From: Paramoeba atlantica
Taxonomy: Eukaryota; Discosea
Direction of reading: 5' to 3'
DNA length: 64,000 nucleotides
NCBI GenBank assembly: GCA_977017575.1
Contig: CDRNVI010000021.1
Location: forward strand, 310,001 to 374,000
Numbering within the stretch: the first letter of the stretch is position 1; each line of letters opens with the position of its first letter. Below are positions 47,729-57,135 of this stretch, one piece after another. A program made the position numbers and the translations under genes. The notes below the pieces were generated by a model. That model had not been told where the DNA came from and searched no databases. It worked only from the letters and a program-made list of their open reading frames with translations.

Positions 47729-48532
47729 TTGGCCAATACTAATCTAATAAGAAGAATATCTGATCGGTCAATACTTTATAAGTGTAATCAAATGAGTCCT
47801 CAACATGTACTGGCAAAGTACTTAGCTGCAGGAGCTCGAAGTACGTCTGCATACTCCATGCGACGTGTGTCTCATCCGTCACGCGTTGTACTCACGAATT
47901 ACCCTTTTCGCACGTATTGCAGTGCTCCTGTACAGAACGAAAATGCTAAGGCTGAACCTAAGCCGAAAGCTCAAGAGCCGAGAAAAGTGGAGCCCCCTCA
48001 TCATGAATCAGTTAAACTGAATGCAGAAACTGAAAAACTTATTGCAGAAAAAGATAAGAGACTCAAAGACCTAAAAGACGAACTTCTCTATGCATTGGCT
48101 GACGCTCAAAATGCTCGAAAAATTGCAGCTGAAGATGTATCGAAAGCAAAAGAATTTGGTATTAAAGAATTTGCAAAGGATATGGTTGAAGTTGTTGACT
48201 GTCTTGAGAATGCAGTAGGGACGATAGGTAAGCTGAACGTTGAAGACACGGAGCGCTTAAAACATGTTTCTCTTGGCATCTCAATGACCCTTTCCGTAAT
48301 GCTTAAGAACCTTGAACGTCACGGGGTCAATAAAATTAATCTTAAGACCGGAGACGTCTTCGATTACAACTACCATGAAGCCTTGTACAATCATCCAATT
48401 AAAGCAGAAGAAAAGTTTAAGGATGGCCAAGTTGCTGCTATTGTGAAAACGGGATATATGATTGGAAGCCGTATACTAAGAGCGTCAAAAGTCGGAGTAG
48501 CACAGAAAGCAGAATCTCCGGAAGGGAATTGA
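47729..48532 (+). CDS. MGE1: Mitochondrial GrpE nucleotide exchange factor
   Basis: A 267-residue protein. The N-terminus is Arg/Ser-rich (an internal Met at 47792 is also possible) and presequence-like. A long coiled coil (TEKLIAEKDKRLKDLKDELL, with ALADAQNARK) leads into the GrpE head: FAKDMVEVVDCLENAV, GISMTLSVMLKNLERHGVNK, then FDYNYHEALYNHP and VKTGYMIGSRILRASKVGVA. It exchanges nucleotide on mitochondrial Hsp70 in protein import and folding. Length and motif order are ordinary. Confidence 0.95.
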   Translation: MANTNLIRRISDRSILYKCNQMSPQHVLAKYLAAGARSTSAYSMRRVSHPSRVVLTNYPFRTYCSAPVQNENAKAEPKPKAQEPRKVEPPHHESVKLNAETEKLIAEKDKRLKDLKDELLYALADAQNARKIAAEDVSKAKEFGIKEFAKDMVEVVDCLENAVGTIGKLNVEDTERLKHVSLGISMTLSVMLKNLERHGVNKINLKTGDVFDYNYHEALYNHPIKAEEKFKDGQVAAIVKTGYMIGSRILRASKVGVAQKAESPEGN

Positions 48533-48960
48533 CTTTTTTCACTTCTTAATATTTTTTTTGCTTCTTTGGGATGGGCGACATTCCACTATTTATATGCACG
48601 ATGTATACGATCTAGCAAAATGTTGCTTTCGTTCACGAAGCAAACTTATATGGACAAATTTTGCCTACTCCTTCAAACTTGGCTTATTAATGCATTGCTT
48701 TTTTGCAATTTTTTAAGGAGCGCACATCGGAAATACATGTACACTGTATGCGCACTGCAATTAGTACAAGGTGAGATAGCCTCCTTCTACTCTTTTTTTG
48801 TCGCTCATTGTGTTGTCATATTGTGATATTCACTTCGTTGCACATGTTACGAGCCTTCTCAAGTCAATCGAGCTTTATTCTCATTCTTCTGGTCATTTTT
48901 TTGAGTGTATATCATACGACATACATTGTACATTTTATTACTTGCTGTTTTCAGCTGTGA
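48533..48960 (+). other. Intergenic stretch without recognised gene
   Basis: AT-rich. An 86-codon frame exists but looks like chance. Confidence 0.5.
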
Positions 48961-49704
48961 ATGTGTCGATCTATTGAATATCGAGTACTGCGGAAAGATG
49001 CGGTGAACCACGAGGGAACCTCACAGCTATGTTTTGCAATGATTGAATGTGTAATTAATACTAAAAGGTTTTGGGAGGAAATAACATTGCACAGCGCAAC
49101 CCTGTGGCATCAATTGCTGTATAAATTTCTCTCCGAGGCAAATGCTTTTATTGTGGACATCGTTAATGTAATAGAAGTCCCTGACGAGAATTTCATTCTC
49201 ACTAAGGTCGCAGGCGGCAATATTACAAAACAAGTTCACGTTGATGTTGTTTTACACTGCCTCTCAAACGATAGTCTCAATCGCGCTAGCTCGTGTGTTT
49301 CAGGAAGTTTGGAGGAATTTATTTCTGAATATAACGGCACAGCGCGTATACGCTGTTCAAGTGGTCACTCCGCCGTGATAAATCTTTCCGGGGAATGCTA
49401 CCGACTTGGAGACACAATCACGGCTCAATGGGTTGGTGGTCAACTCATTGCAGTAACGACGCAGATTGAACAGAATCATACTACTGAAGTCATTCCAGTC
49501 TTGTGTTGCGATTGCAAAGAGCAAATTAGCCATAATAGCGAGTCCGGTCATGGACATACAAAGTGTCCCAGTACAGGAAGGGCACATCCCGTTTTGGGAG
49601 AGTTGCGCTTCGTCGCGCAGAATAGGCGATTGCAGTGGAAAAGAACGACGCAAAACGGTATTGTTTGCGTGGATTTATTCTTTACGAATTCTAAAAAGAG
49701 ATGA
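48961..49704 (+). CDS. Unrecognised 247-residue protein
   Basis: Family not recognised. The N-terminal half is helical (CFAMIECVINTKRFWEEITL). The second half has alternating strands (ARIRCSSGHSAVINL, GDTITAQWVGGQLIAVTTQI) like an OB-fold or beta-barrel, followed by a Cys/His group (CCDCKEQISHNSESGHGH) that could bind zinc. A basic end (KRTTQNGIVCVDLFFTNSKK) closes the protein. A nucleic-acid-binding role is possible but unproven. Confidence 0.5.
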   Translation: MCRSIEYRVLRKDAVNHEGTSQLCFAMIECVINTKRFWEEITLHSATLWHQLLYKFLSEANAFIVDIVNVIEVPDENFILTKVAGGNITKQVHVDVVLHCLSNDSLNRASSCVSGSLEEFISEYNGTARIRCSSGHSAVINLSGECYRLGDTITAQWVGGQLIAVTTQIEQNHTTEVIPVLCCDCKEQISHNSESGHGHTKCPSTGRAHPVLGELRFVAQNRRLQWKRTTQNGIVCVDLFFTNSKKR

Positions 49705-50109
49705 AGAACGCAACAATTCGGAAAGTAATTTTCTTCAGACCTTAATTCTTTTAGATTGAACGCAACAACGCTCCATAGGAGCACGTTGACACTGCTATAG
49801 GCGACTCGCGGTATGTTTTGATTAAGTAATGGACTTCGGATTGATCCGTAGACCAGGGCTCAGGACTTCCTCGATTCAATCATTCCCTGGGGACCTCGAT
49901 TCACTTAACACCTATGCATTAAGCTACATAGTCCCTAAGCACAGTGTCGCTAGACTTTCCTGGATTCTGCGCCTGTTATTTCTGCAATGAAACACTCCGA
50001 CCTTCCCGATGTTTTAGATGCATGATTCTTCCCGATGTAGAACTTTGTAGAAGTTCTCACGACATTATTTTTGAAGACTAAAAACGTACAGCATAGTACA
50101 TAATAATAA
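49705..50109 (+). other. Intergenic stretch without recognised gene
   Basis: No frame or repeat recognised. Confidence 0.5.
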
Positions 50110-51153
50110 ATGACATACTCATATAGGCATAAAAGATTGTTTAATACCCCTCTGATTCATTTATACCCACTCGTAATGTTGACCCTTGAACAAGTTTTAG
50201 CGCGCTCAATGCAATCTCAACGTCGTACAGGAAGGGCAGTAATACAACCCTCACAAGTACTGCAAAATGCTGAATTAAATGCACCAATGGCAAACCTTCA
50301 GAATGCTCTGAATCAAAAGTCGAAGTCTACGATCGAATCTTCCGCGAAGTTACATTCTTCACTAGCTCCTCGTCCGGCAGGCATTAATCTGCATTTGCAA
50401 CATGCTGGTATACTGCAAAACAGTTATGACTTAACTTCGGCTTTGAAGTCCGCTCGTGCTCTGGGGGATTGGGTTACGGCACTTTCTCTGTTTCAATCTA
50501 CTCTTTCTTCATCTGCTCTATATCGAGCTACCGTAGATCATTTTCAAGAAGTGATCAGATGTTTATCTCAGGAAGAAAAATTAGACTACGCTTTGCAACT
50601 TCTAGTTGAGTATCCTGACCTTCGGTTCAAGACCAAGGAAGCTCCAGGTGTACCCAACTCGAAGAACCAAACTAGAAATCGTTTGTTTGCCGAACATGAT
50701 CGACCTTCTTTCAATACTCTTTTTTCCTCGAAGCAGCGCGCCACTGAAGCTCTTGACGAGGATCAAGGCAGAGATCTTTATCATCGTATAATGAAGGGAT
50801 ATCTTGAACAAGGCTTGTGGGAACGTGCGCTTAGTGTAGCTAAAGCAATGGAGGTCCGGGATTTATCCCCCAAAGAGCTTACATACAATTTAATGATTAC
50901 GGCTTTAGATAAAGGGGGTCACTGGCAACAGTGTCTGGATGTCTTTGAAAAAATAAAAAGCGATTTGACTCCAAATGCAGTCACGTATGCTGCTGTAATT
51001 AGTGCATTGGAAAATGTGCATCAATACGAAAGGGCGAAGGAACTTCTTTCGCAGGCTCCTAAAAAAGACCGGGACGCGATTCTGAGTTCCTATGCTGCCC
51101 TTATCCACGTGTGGTCTGCTCACCACAAGGGTCATAAATCGATTCGGGAGTAG
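50110..51153 (+). CDS. Pentatricopeptide-repeat protein
   Basis: A 347-residue protein; translation may begin at 50110 or at the Met at 50176. The C-terminal ~150 residues hold PPR units: YHRIMKGYLEQGLWERALSV, then SPKELTYNLMITALDKGGHW and TPNAVTYAAVISALENVHQY. An earlier helix pair (DLTSALKSARALGDWVTALS) is probably another unit. It is likely an organellar RNA-binding protein. It ends soon after the last repeat, so no effector domain is attached. Confidence 0.85.
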   Translation: MTYSYRHKRLFNTPLIHLYPLVMLTLEQVLARSMQSQRRTGRAVIQPSQVLQNAELNAPMANLQNALNQKSKSTIESSAKLHSSLAPRPAGINLHLQHAGILQNSYDLTSALKSARALGDWVTALSLFQSTLSSSALYRATVDHFQEVIRCLSQEEKLDYALQLLVEYPDLRFKTKEAPGVPNSKNQTRNRLFAEHDRPSFNTLFSSKQRATEALDEDQGRDLYHRIMKGYLEQGLWERALSVAKAMEVRDLSPKELTYNLMITALDKGGHWQQCLDVFEKIKSDLTPNAVTYAAVISALENVHQYERAKELLSQAPKKDRDAILSSYAALIHVWSAHHKGHKSIRE

Positions 51154-51320
51154 TCATGCCATCAAGTTTTTTTCCTGTATCATGGATTCTGAAACATGAC
51201 TAACATTTGTGTTGCAAGAAATATTTCTTGCACTTTATCTGTATATACGCAGAATGTCAGGACATTATTGTCAATGAAAGTCCTCGGTATTGAGTACCGA
51301 ATGTTGTTCGGGAAAGAACC

Positions 51321-52232
51321 TTGCTATTCAACGAAGCAGCTAAAAATATTTACAACATTAGACCTCCAATTATTTGTAACATGAATATTCCCGGTATCAT
51401 TGAATGTCCCACTGGAACCCCACGATCGTGCAAATCTAGTGATCATTCGAAGCGACGCCGCGAGACAGATGCCTCTGCAACAGTAGCTGACGCAACGGAG
51501 CCAATATCTGTAACGAAATCGCACCGTATAATGGCACCTAGTGTAGTAAATTGTGGTGACTTGAATTCCATGGATATGAAGAACATTGGTAAGGAAGTAG
51601 TAAAAAAGTTTACTGGAGAACTGGACACCGCTTTGGCTGAATTTTTAGCCACTTTTCCGACGTATTTCGAGTACTGTACCAAGATGATCTCTACCGTACG
51701 TGAGTTGAATCCACGGCATGCATCAAAATCAGAAAAATCTCCAGCACGTGCTTCTGAGAATCTTGCTCAAGGATCCATGGAGAACCCGATATTTCCCGAC
51801 AATAGCCTTCTTCTGGTTCATCTCCGGCATCTACGTGGTGCCGCGCATGAACTGATCGTTGTGTTTGATTCTATTCAAGATTGGATATTGGTACATGTGC
51901 CCACTATTAAGGACGAAGACAATTCCGGAGTGGAGGTTCAAGAAACAGTTGTTGCACAGGTTGCAGGCTACTACAAGTTGATCAAGAATGTTTATACCGA
52001 GGAAACGGAGTATCTAAATCGCCGAGGGGAGCTCGAGACATCGATGATGAAGCAACCTAAAACGGTCTCTTGGCGAAAGTCTATTGAGGTTCAAGACGCC
52101 CAAGAGTGGGATGACATTGAGCATTGTTGGAGAGCCTTGGTTCGCGTCGTCATGTTGTGTCAAAATTTGTTAGTACGAAATATGGAAAAATTAAAGGAGC
52201 CTCGCTCGATGCATCGCACCATGCATATCTAA
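51321..52232 (+). CDS. PSME3: Proteasome activator PA28/REG
   Basis: A 303-residue protein; starts at 51321 or the Met at 51381. Its C-terminal half matches PA28 closely: LRHLRGAAHELIVVFDSIQD, then WILVHVPTIKDEDNSGVEVQ (the activation-loop region), YLNRRGELETSMMKQPK, and LCQNLLVRNMEKLKEPRS at the end. The N-terminal helix of the heptamer is also recognisable (TGELDTALAEFLATFPTYFE). PA28 caps the 20S proteasome and opens its gate without ATP. The linker between them is Ser/Lys-rich with a nuclear-signal-like SKRRRE near residue 45. Confidence 0.88.
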   Translation: MLFNEAAKNIYNIRPPIICNMNIPGIIECPTGTPRSCKSSDHSKRRRETDASATVADATEPISVTKSHRIMAPSVVNCGDLNSMDMKNIGKEVVKKFTGELDTALAEFLATFPTYFEYCTKMISTVRELNPRHASKSEKSPARASENLAQGSMENPIFPDNSLLLVHLRHLRGAAHELIVVFDSIQDWILVHVPTIKDEDNSGVEVQETVVAQVAGYYKLIKNVYTEETEYLNRRGELETSMMKQPKTVSWRKSIEVQDAQEWDDIEHCWRALVRVVMLCQNLLVRNMEKLKEPRSMHRTMHI

Positions 52233-52649
52233 CGATGCTGAAATAGGCGAGAAATATATCGAGTCGTGCATCATTCGCCAGATCAGTGAAATTAATTCGA
52301 TTTTTGCTTGAATAGGCATAGTGTGCGGATACAGTTCACCGTATATTGCGTATGATTACGTGCTTATACGTACGTGTATGTCATAAAAATTAACATACAG
52401 ATTAGGAGAGATATGTTAAGGGCGTTAATAAAAGAGCAGCTTTTGATTCCTTGTGCGATGTAAGCACAATACTAGTAAGCAACAGGATTATTCTACTACG
52501 TAAAACTAATTTTTGGTGTAATTTTTCCATTCGACTCATTCCTCTCCAACATGATGCAAGTTATCGTTGCTTAATCATTCAAACTGAAAACATATGAAGC
52601 TAACCCACAAATAGCTGACAAGAAATAGTTTGAAACATGTATTGGATCA
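52233..52649 (+). other. Intergenic stretch without recognised gene
   Basis: AT-rich, no supported feature. Confidence 0.5.
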
Positions 52650-53318
52650 ATGGAAGAGGTTGCATTATGTTTTTATCTAAAATGGGTAGAGCATATTATC
52701 TTTAATGAAATATCCCTTATTGTAAGCCACCCTTTCATGAAACTTAAATCTGTGGAAAACAGTGAAATTCGCAAAAAGATAGTTGCGGGACGAAAGCGAA
52801 TCAAAGAAGAATCGAAACACAAACGAATTGAAAAACCAAAAGAGCCCTTGGGAGCAGTAGATCGATTTTTGATTTGGGGCATACCGATTTTTGCCACGTT
52901 AGTGCTGTTATCGGAAAAAAAATGTGATTATATTGTTATGGGAGCAATATGGCTTATGGATATATTCGTAATTACTTTTTTGTACACATCAGGGACAATT
53001 GAGCGCCTCAGTTACGTATTTACGAATGTTGCTCTCATGATGTCTGGAGAGAATTTGCGCAATCTGCACTTGTTACCTCAACTTCTAACACCAGAACAGT
53101 GGGGCGTTGTTTTACCGGCCAATATGGGAGCCCTTTTCTGCATTTGGTTCCTGTGGATTCGTCGAACTTCTGATCCAGTGGATCAATCTCGCAAATGGGA
53201 TGTCACGTTATTAACAATGCTTAGTGCCAACGGAGCGGCCTATGCGTACAAGAACGGCATTACGCTCTACGAGATTGTTCATCGAGCTTCGATTTTGTTA
53301 AGATTAGTTGGAATTTGA
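52650..53318 (+). CDS. Four-span membrane protein, unknown
   Basis: Up to 222 residues; the Met at 52737 (MKLKSVENSEIRKKI) is a reasonable alternative start. A basic stretch (KHKRIEKPKE) precedes four hydrophobic spans: FLIWGIPIFATLVLLS, YIVMGAIWLMDIFVITFLYT, a span around ANMGALFCIWFLWI, and TLLTMLSANGAAYAY. The size and topology suggest a small ER or Golgi protein. No family recognised. Confidence 0.6.
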   Translation: MEEVALCFYLKWVEHIIFNEISLIVSHPFMKLKSVENSEIRKKIVAGRKRIKEESKHKRIEKPKEPLGAVDRFLIWGIPIFATLVLLSEKKCDYIVMGAIWLMDIFVITFLYTSGTIERLSYVFTNVALMMSGENLRNLHLLPQLLTPEQWGVVLPANMGALFCIWFLWIRRTSDPVDQSRKWDVTLLTMLSANGAAYAYKNGITLYEIVHRASILLRLVGI

Positions 53319-53388
53319 CCCACTGGAAGTAAGGGAAGAAAGATTTATATAGCTAATACATCGGTTAAAAACATGTGACACATGCTGT

Positions 53389-53445
53389 ACCCCCCACTTA
53401 TTTGTTACACCCACATTTGTAGCTCCACCCCCCTACTTATTTGTA
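53389..53445. repeat. C-tract direct repeats (CCCCCC-ACTTATTTGT type)
   Basis: TACCCCCCACTTATTTGTTA (from 53389) and ACCCCCCTACTTATTTGTAC (from 53427) are direct repeats ~38 bp apart. TTTTTGACGAAGCCTGAGAG follows and resembles TTCGACGAAGCCTCGGG at 23934. Confidence 0.7.
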
Positions 53446-53523
53446 CTTTTTGACGAAGCCTGAGAGATTTTTGACGGAGCCGAATTTTTCTTTTGATGGA
53501 GGGGGGCAGGCTAGTTTTTCTTA

Positions 53524-53724
53524 GTGGGCTTGCATCTGGGCAAAACCCAAAGTGGGGAAGTGAGGTCCGGACCTCCTCGTGGTCTTCCCTGGCACTACCA
53601 TGTTACTGATGGTATTAACGCTGACCTAAGAACATTCGCAACCAGATATTTTGAAGTATACAATGTACATGACATTGTTTACAACCTCTGCCTCTTTCTT
53701 CTTTATGGTGTGCGGGTGAGGTGA
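53524..53724 (+). CDS. Small repeat-associated ORF, GPPRGLxWH type (copy B)
   Basis: A ~66-codon frame with the same core as copy A at 24.0 kb (GEV-x2-GPPRGL-x-WH-x4-D-x3-ADL). The DNA either side also has weak similarity, including the upstream C-tracts and GACGAAGCC words. Probably part of a repeat family; whether translated is unknown. Confidence 0.35.
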   Translation: MGLHLGKTQSGEVRSGPPRGLPWHYHVTDGINADLRTFATRYFEVYNVHDIVYNLCLFLLYGVRVR

Positions 53725-53810
53725 ATCGAGGCGGGTGACAAATTTTCAAAAAAAGGTGTCTATGGTCGATGAAAGGCTTGCCGGCGATTTTCATTTTCGC
53801 CATGGGGTGT

Positions 53811-53880
53811 GATTAACCTAGTCGTTAAGCCCAGTGATCTAAGGTGGTTGGGTTCGATTCCCACTAACGGTATTTTCGTA
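53811..53880 (+). repeat. tRNA-like Pol III unit (SINE head or tRNA relic)
   Basis: A perfect B box GGTTCGATTCC (53851-53861) lies the usual distance after an A-box-like TAACCTAGTCG (53814-53824, one mismatch), with TTTT at 53873-53876 as a possible Pol III terminator. The T-arm pairs at four of five positions, but no acceptor stem can form (the 3' TAACGGT finds no partner upstream), so it is not a working tRNA. A tRNA-derived SINE head or decayed tRNA gene fits. Confidence 0.55.
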
Positions 53881-54383
53881 CGGCTACATAGGGAGGAGCC
53901 GAGAATCGTGGGAGGTTCAAATATCATATCTGGACGATATCTGGACAGACAATTTTGTCAGTCCTTCTGTGAGGTATGACATAAGAGTATTTTCGGTGCG
54001 CTTTCCAAGCCGCCACGCAGTTGGAACCTGTATGAAACCCACATGTACATGTATGGTGAATTTATGAAACAGATATTATGTAACGCCTCTTCTTATTTTC
54101 ATGATGATTCCACTTAGACTATCTTGTTTGATTTTGAATTGAAACAATCTTTGCAGCATACCTGAATTTCTACTAATGGGCTAAACTTGCCTTTTGTTGA
54201 AGGAATGACCTTCTGCCACAGCAATTGAAATATAAGCTTCACATGAGGCATGATATTTTTTTGATGCACACTATACAGTAAAGATATGAGGGTTCATACT
54301 CATCCATAGGTTGTTTAATTTGCAATTTCTTACTTAAACTGTCGCCAGAAGCAATTCTCCGCTTTAGGAATTAGAACGTTTAC
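53881..54383 (+). other. Gene-free tail of island before RFC1
   Basis: No frame of note. The tandem word ATATCTGGAC (53935, 53947 region) may belong to the body of the tRNA-derived element. The RFC1 leader contains CTCCGCTTTAGG at 54358-54367, a possible splice acceptor. Confidence 0.45.
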
Positions 54384-56600
54384 ATGCCTCCAAAGAAAAA
54401 GTCCAAAAAATCTGTTAGCAAGCCGAAAGATATCAGAACATGGTGCGGAGACTCCGACACGACAACGGAGCTCACGAAGGATGCGAGACGCAGCATATTG
54501 AAATCTAGGTCTCCTGCTCGATCTCCTTCCAAAGAACCTTTACAGGAGCGTGAAAACCATATTGAGCCATCTCACAGCACAGACGAAAGCACATCAGTCA
54601 AAAAGAATTACCGTACCTGTATGGCGTCTCGTAGTCTGCAGGCACGAATTCCAGGAAGTGGCCCTCCGATAAATGGTCATCCTGAGGCATTAACCGGTCT
54701 GACCTTCCTGATCACCGGCCAACTCGATACTCTGAGCCGTGATGCAGCGTCCGATTACATAAAGTCACACTCTGGACAAATGCGTACTGGTGTGACTGGT
54801 CGACTGTCGTACCTCGTTGTAGGGACTGAGCCGGGGGAAGCAAAGATTGCCACTGCGAAGCGACTTAAAACAAAGTGCATTTCAGAGTTTGAACTCTTCA
54901 AACTCGTCCAGAAGCTATCAGAGAATAAACCACAAAACGGAGTTGAATCTAGTACAGAAACTCCAAAGAATCGTTCTGTTCAATCACAAAGCAGCTCTCG
55001 TGGATCTCAGCCATTGAAAATAACAGAAGTACATGATTCAGAAGTCATCGAATGCAAGGATGATCCAATGTGGAGTGAAAAATATCGTCCTGGGAAATTG
55101 TCTGATTTGTGCTATCCAGTTGTAGCCAACAAACTAAAACATTGGGTAGAGAGTAGTGTCATAGGGTCTGAGGGATATTCTAAGAAAGCCGCATTACTAT
55201 CTGGTCCACCAGGGACAGGAAAAACTACGACTGTGCATGTTATCGCAAAGGAGTGCGATTTCGATTTAATAGAGCTAAATGCAAGCGACACTAGGAGCAG
55301 TTCCACGCTACATGAACAGCTTTCTGACGTTGTAGTAAATCAAGGTATAGGCAAGAAGAAAAAATTAATGATTCTTATTGATGAGGTGGACGGATGTGAT
55401 CGAGGCGGAGTTTCTGAACTGATAAAGCTAATAAAAAAGTCTAAAGTGCCCATTGTTTGCACTTGCAATGATAGGTGGCACCAAAAATTGCGAAGTTTTC
55501 TAAATCATGTCGAGGATTTTAGAGTCACACGAGCTCCTTCTAATGTAATGGCGAATTATATTTCTAAAATCCTTAGGAAGGAAAATGTTGAAATTCCGTA
55601 TGTCGCGCTTCAGGACATTATTTCGATGTCTGGAAACGATTACCGTTCCGTATTGAACAATGTCCAAATGTGGATACGTACACAACATGTGTTCGATTAT
55701 CAAAGCGCGAAAAAAATTGCTCGGTCAAGTCAGAAAGATGACGAATTGAGCCTTTTCACCACTGTGGAGTCATTCTTTGGATCGAACATGAGCAAAAAAC
55801 TTCAGGAATATAGATCGCTTTTCTATACCCAAGATTTGACACCACTTTTTGTACAGGAAAATTATTTACATTACGACCCAAGTGGGATTACTGCAGCAGC
55901 CAGCTACATTGCTCAGGGCGACGTCTTTCAGCGAAAAATATTATCCGAGCAGCGTTGGAGTCTTTCAAATGCTCATTTTTTGTACAGTACTATGCTTCCG
56001 ACCTTCGTTACACGCGGGCCGTACAACTCCTTTGCTCCCCCAGGGGTGGCACAGCATTACGATCGGGGACGTCCAGTTAAGTTCCCTTCCTGGCTGGGAC
56101 AGAACAGTGCTCAGACAAAAGCCTCGAACATGATACTTGGAATCATGTCTGAAGGTATCCTTCCACGAAGTTCCTCTGTTGTCGCTACGGAGTACCTTCC
56201 AGTCCTTCGCAGCGCGATAACGGCCCCGCTGGTGCATACCGACGACGATAACCGGAACGCTGCAATAGACAAAGTGTTGAAAACGATGCAATATTATGGT
56301 CTGAGCAGGGAAGATTGGGATTCAATAGTAGAACTTTCTGCTATAGGGAGCAGATGTCCGGCGCCAGATATTCCCAGTGTATTCAAGAGTGCTTTTACGA
56401 GGTCTTTTAACCAGGCCCATCCATTTCAATCTGCATCGAAGGCGTTATCCTACAGTCCTGTTGATGTTGATGAGGAGGATGAAACTCGAGGAAATGCAAA
56501 CGAGAAAGCAAGCAGTAAAAAGGTAAGCGCCAAAAGGTCATCATCTAAACCAGGTGCTGAAAAGCATTCGAAATCCCGTCGTAAAAAAGCTACAGAATGA
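54384..56600 (+). CDS. RFC1: Replication factor C subunit 1 (clamp loader large subunit)
   Basis: A 738-residue protein. Order: basic N-terminus, BRCT domain (~residues 110-175, LTFLITGQLDTLSRDAASDY and SYLVVGTEPGEAKIATAKRL), MWSEKYRPGKLSDLCYP, AAA+ Walker A SGPPGTGKTTT (~273), Walker B LMILIDEVDG (~331), CTCNDR sensor 1, then the RFC1 C-terminal domain (NAHFLYSTMLPTFVTRGPYN) and a Lys/Ser-rich tail. It loads PCNA (8987-9889) onto primed DNA. It is shorter than animal RFC1, mainly in the N-terminus. Confidence 0.95.
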   Translation: MPPKKKSKKSVSKPKDIRTWCGDSDTTTELTKDARRSILKSRSPARSPSKEPLQERENHIEPSHSTDESTSVKKNYRTCMASRSLQARIPGSGPPINGHPEALTGLTFLITGQLDTLSRDAASDYIKSHSGQMRTGVTGRLSYLVVGTEPGEAKIATAKRLKTKCISEFELFKLVQKLSENKPQNGVESSTETPKNRSVQSQSSSRGSQPLKITEVHDSEVIECKDDPMWSEKYRPGKLSDLCYPVVANKLKHWVESSVIGSEGYSKKAALLSGPPGTGKTTTVHVIAKECDFDLIELNASDTRSSSTLHEQLSDVVVNQGIGKKKKLMILIDEVDGCDRGGVSELIKLIKKSKVPIVCTCNDRWHQKLRSFLNHVEDFRVTRAPSNVMANYISKILRKENVEIPYVALQDIISMSGNDYRSVLNNVQMWIRTQHVFDYQSAKKIARSSQKDDELSLFTTVESFFGSNMSKKLQEYRSLFYTQDLTPLFVQENYLHYDPSGITAAASYIAQGDVFQRKILSEQRWSLSNAHFLYSTMLPTFVTRGPYNSFAPPGVAQHYDRGRPVKFPSWLGQNSAQTKASNMILGIMSEGILPRSSSVVATEYLPVLRSAITAPLVHTDDDNRNAAIDKVLKTMQYYGLSREDWDSIVELSAIGSRCPAPDIPSVFKSAFTRSFNQAHPFQSASKALSYSPVDVDEEDETRGNANEKASSKKVSAKRSSSKPGAEKHSKSRRKKATE

Positions 56601-57135
56601 GATTTTGAATCCCATTTGTTATTAAACCAATTAGGCACATGTCTGCGTGATCAAATTTTTTTGTTCCGTGTTTTGAGATATACAGTACTTCAGCATGTAC
56701 TACAGCACATGAGCGTTAGTTCTGGTCTTGGCCTTCCCTAAATTACCACTACATCCTTTCGAATCTAGATACCCAACGCCAGCGGCGGAAATGTAATTTC
56801 AGCGAATAGAATCGAAACCAGTATCAAAAAGCAAGGAAGTAATATCCAGTTCTTTAAGGTCCGTGGTTAGTCGAGATGCTGTTTTGAAATTACGTATGTC
56901 CAAGCGGGCGACTTTGAGTCCTTTCTCCAAGTGGCTCATATCGTAACTTTGTAGCATTTTTTGAATGGTACTTTTTTTGAACGGTACTTCGATGCATTTC
57001 TGGATGCATAAATCACTTTGCTGTGAGCATGTAAGCATCTTAAACTATTCATCTTAAACGAATCTTTCTGCTTTTATTTAGTTTTCTCTCTTTAGCTTTC
57101 TCTTCCTACTCGCCTGCTTTCGACTAATCTTATCA
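56601..57135 (+). other. Intergenic stretch with a weak antisense ORF
   Basis: A 79-codon minus-strand frame (57038-56799) reads like protein in part (HLEKGLKVARLDIRNFKTAS, ending near LLFDTGFDSIR) but has no relative I recognise and would be antisense. The downstream end has pyrimidine tracts TTTTCTCTCTTTAG just before the next gene. Confidence 0.4.

Noticed and set aside
56799-57038. 79-codon antisense ORF before the UBP-like gene
   Set aside because: No homology recognised and antisense to the array; kept only as a note on the intergenic stretch.
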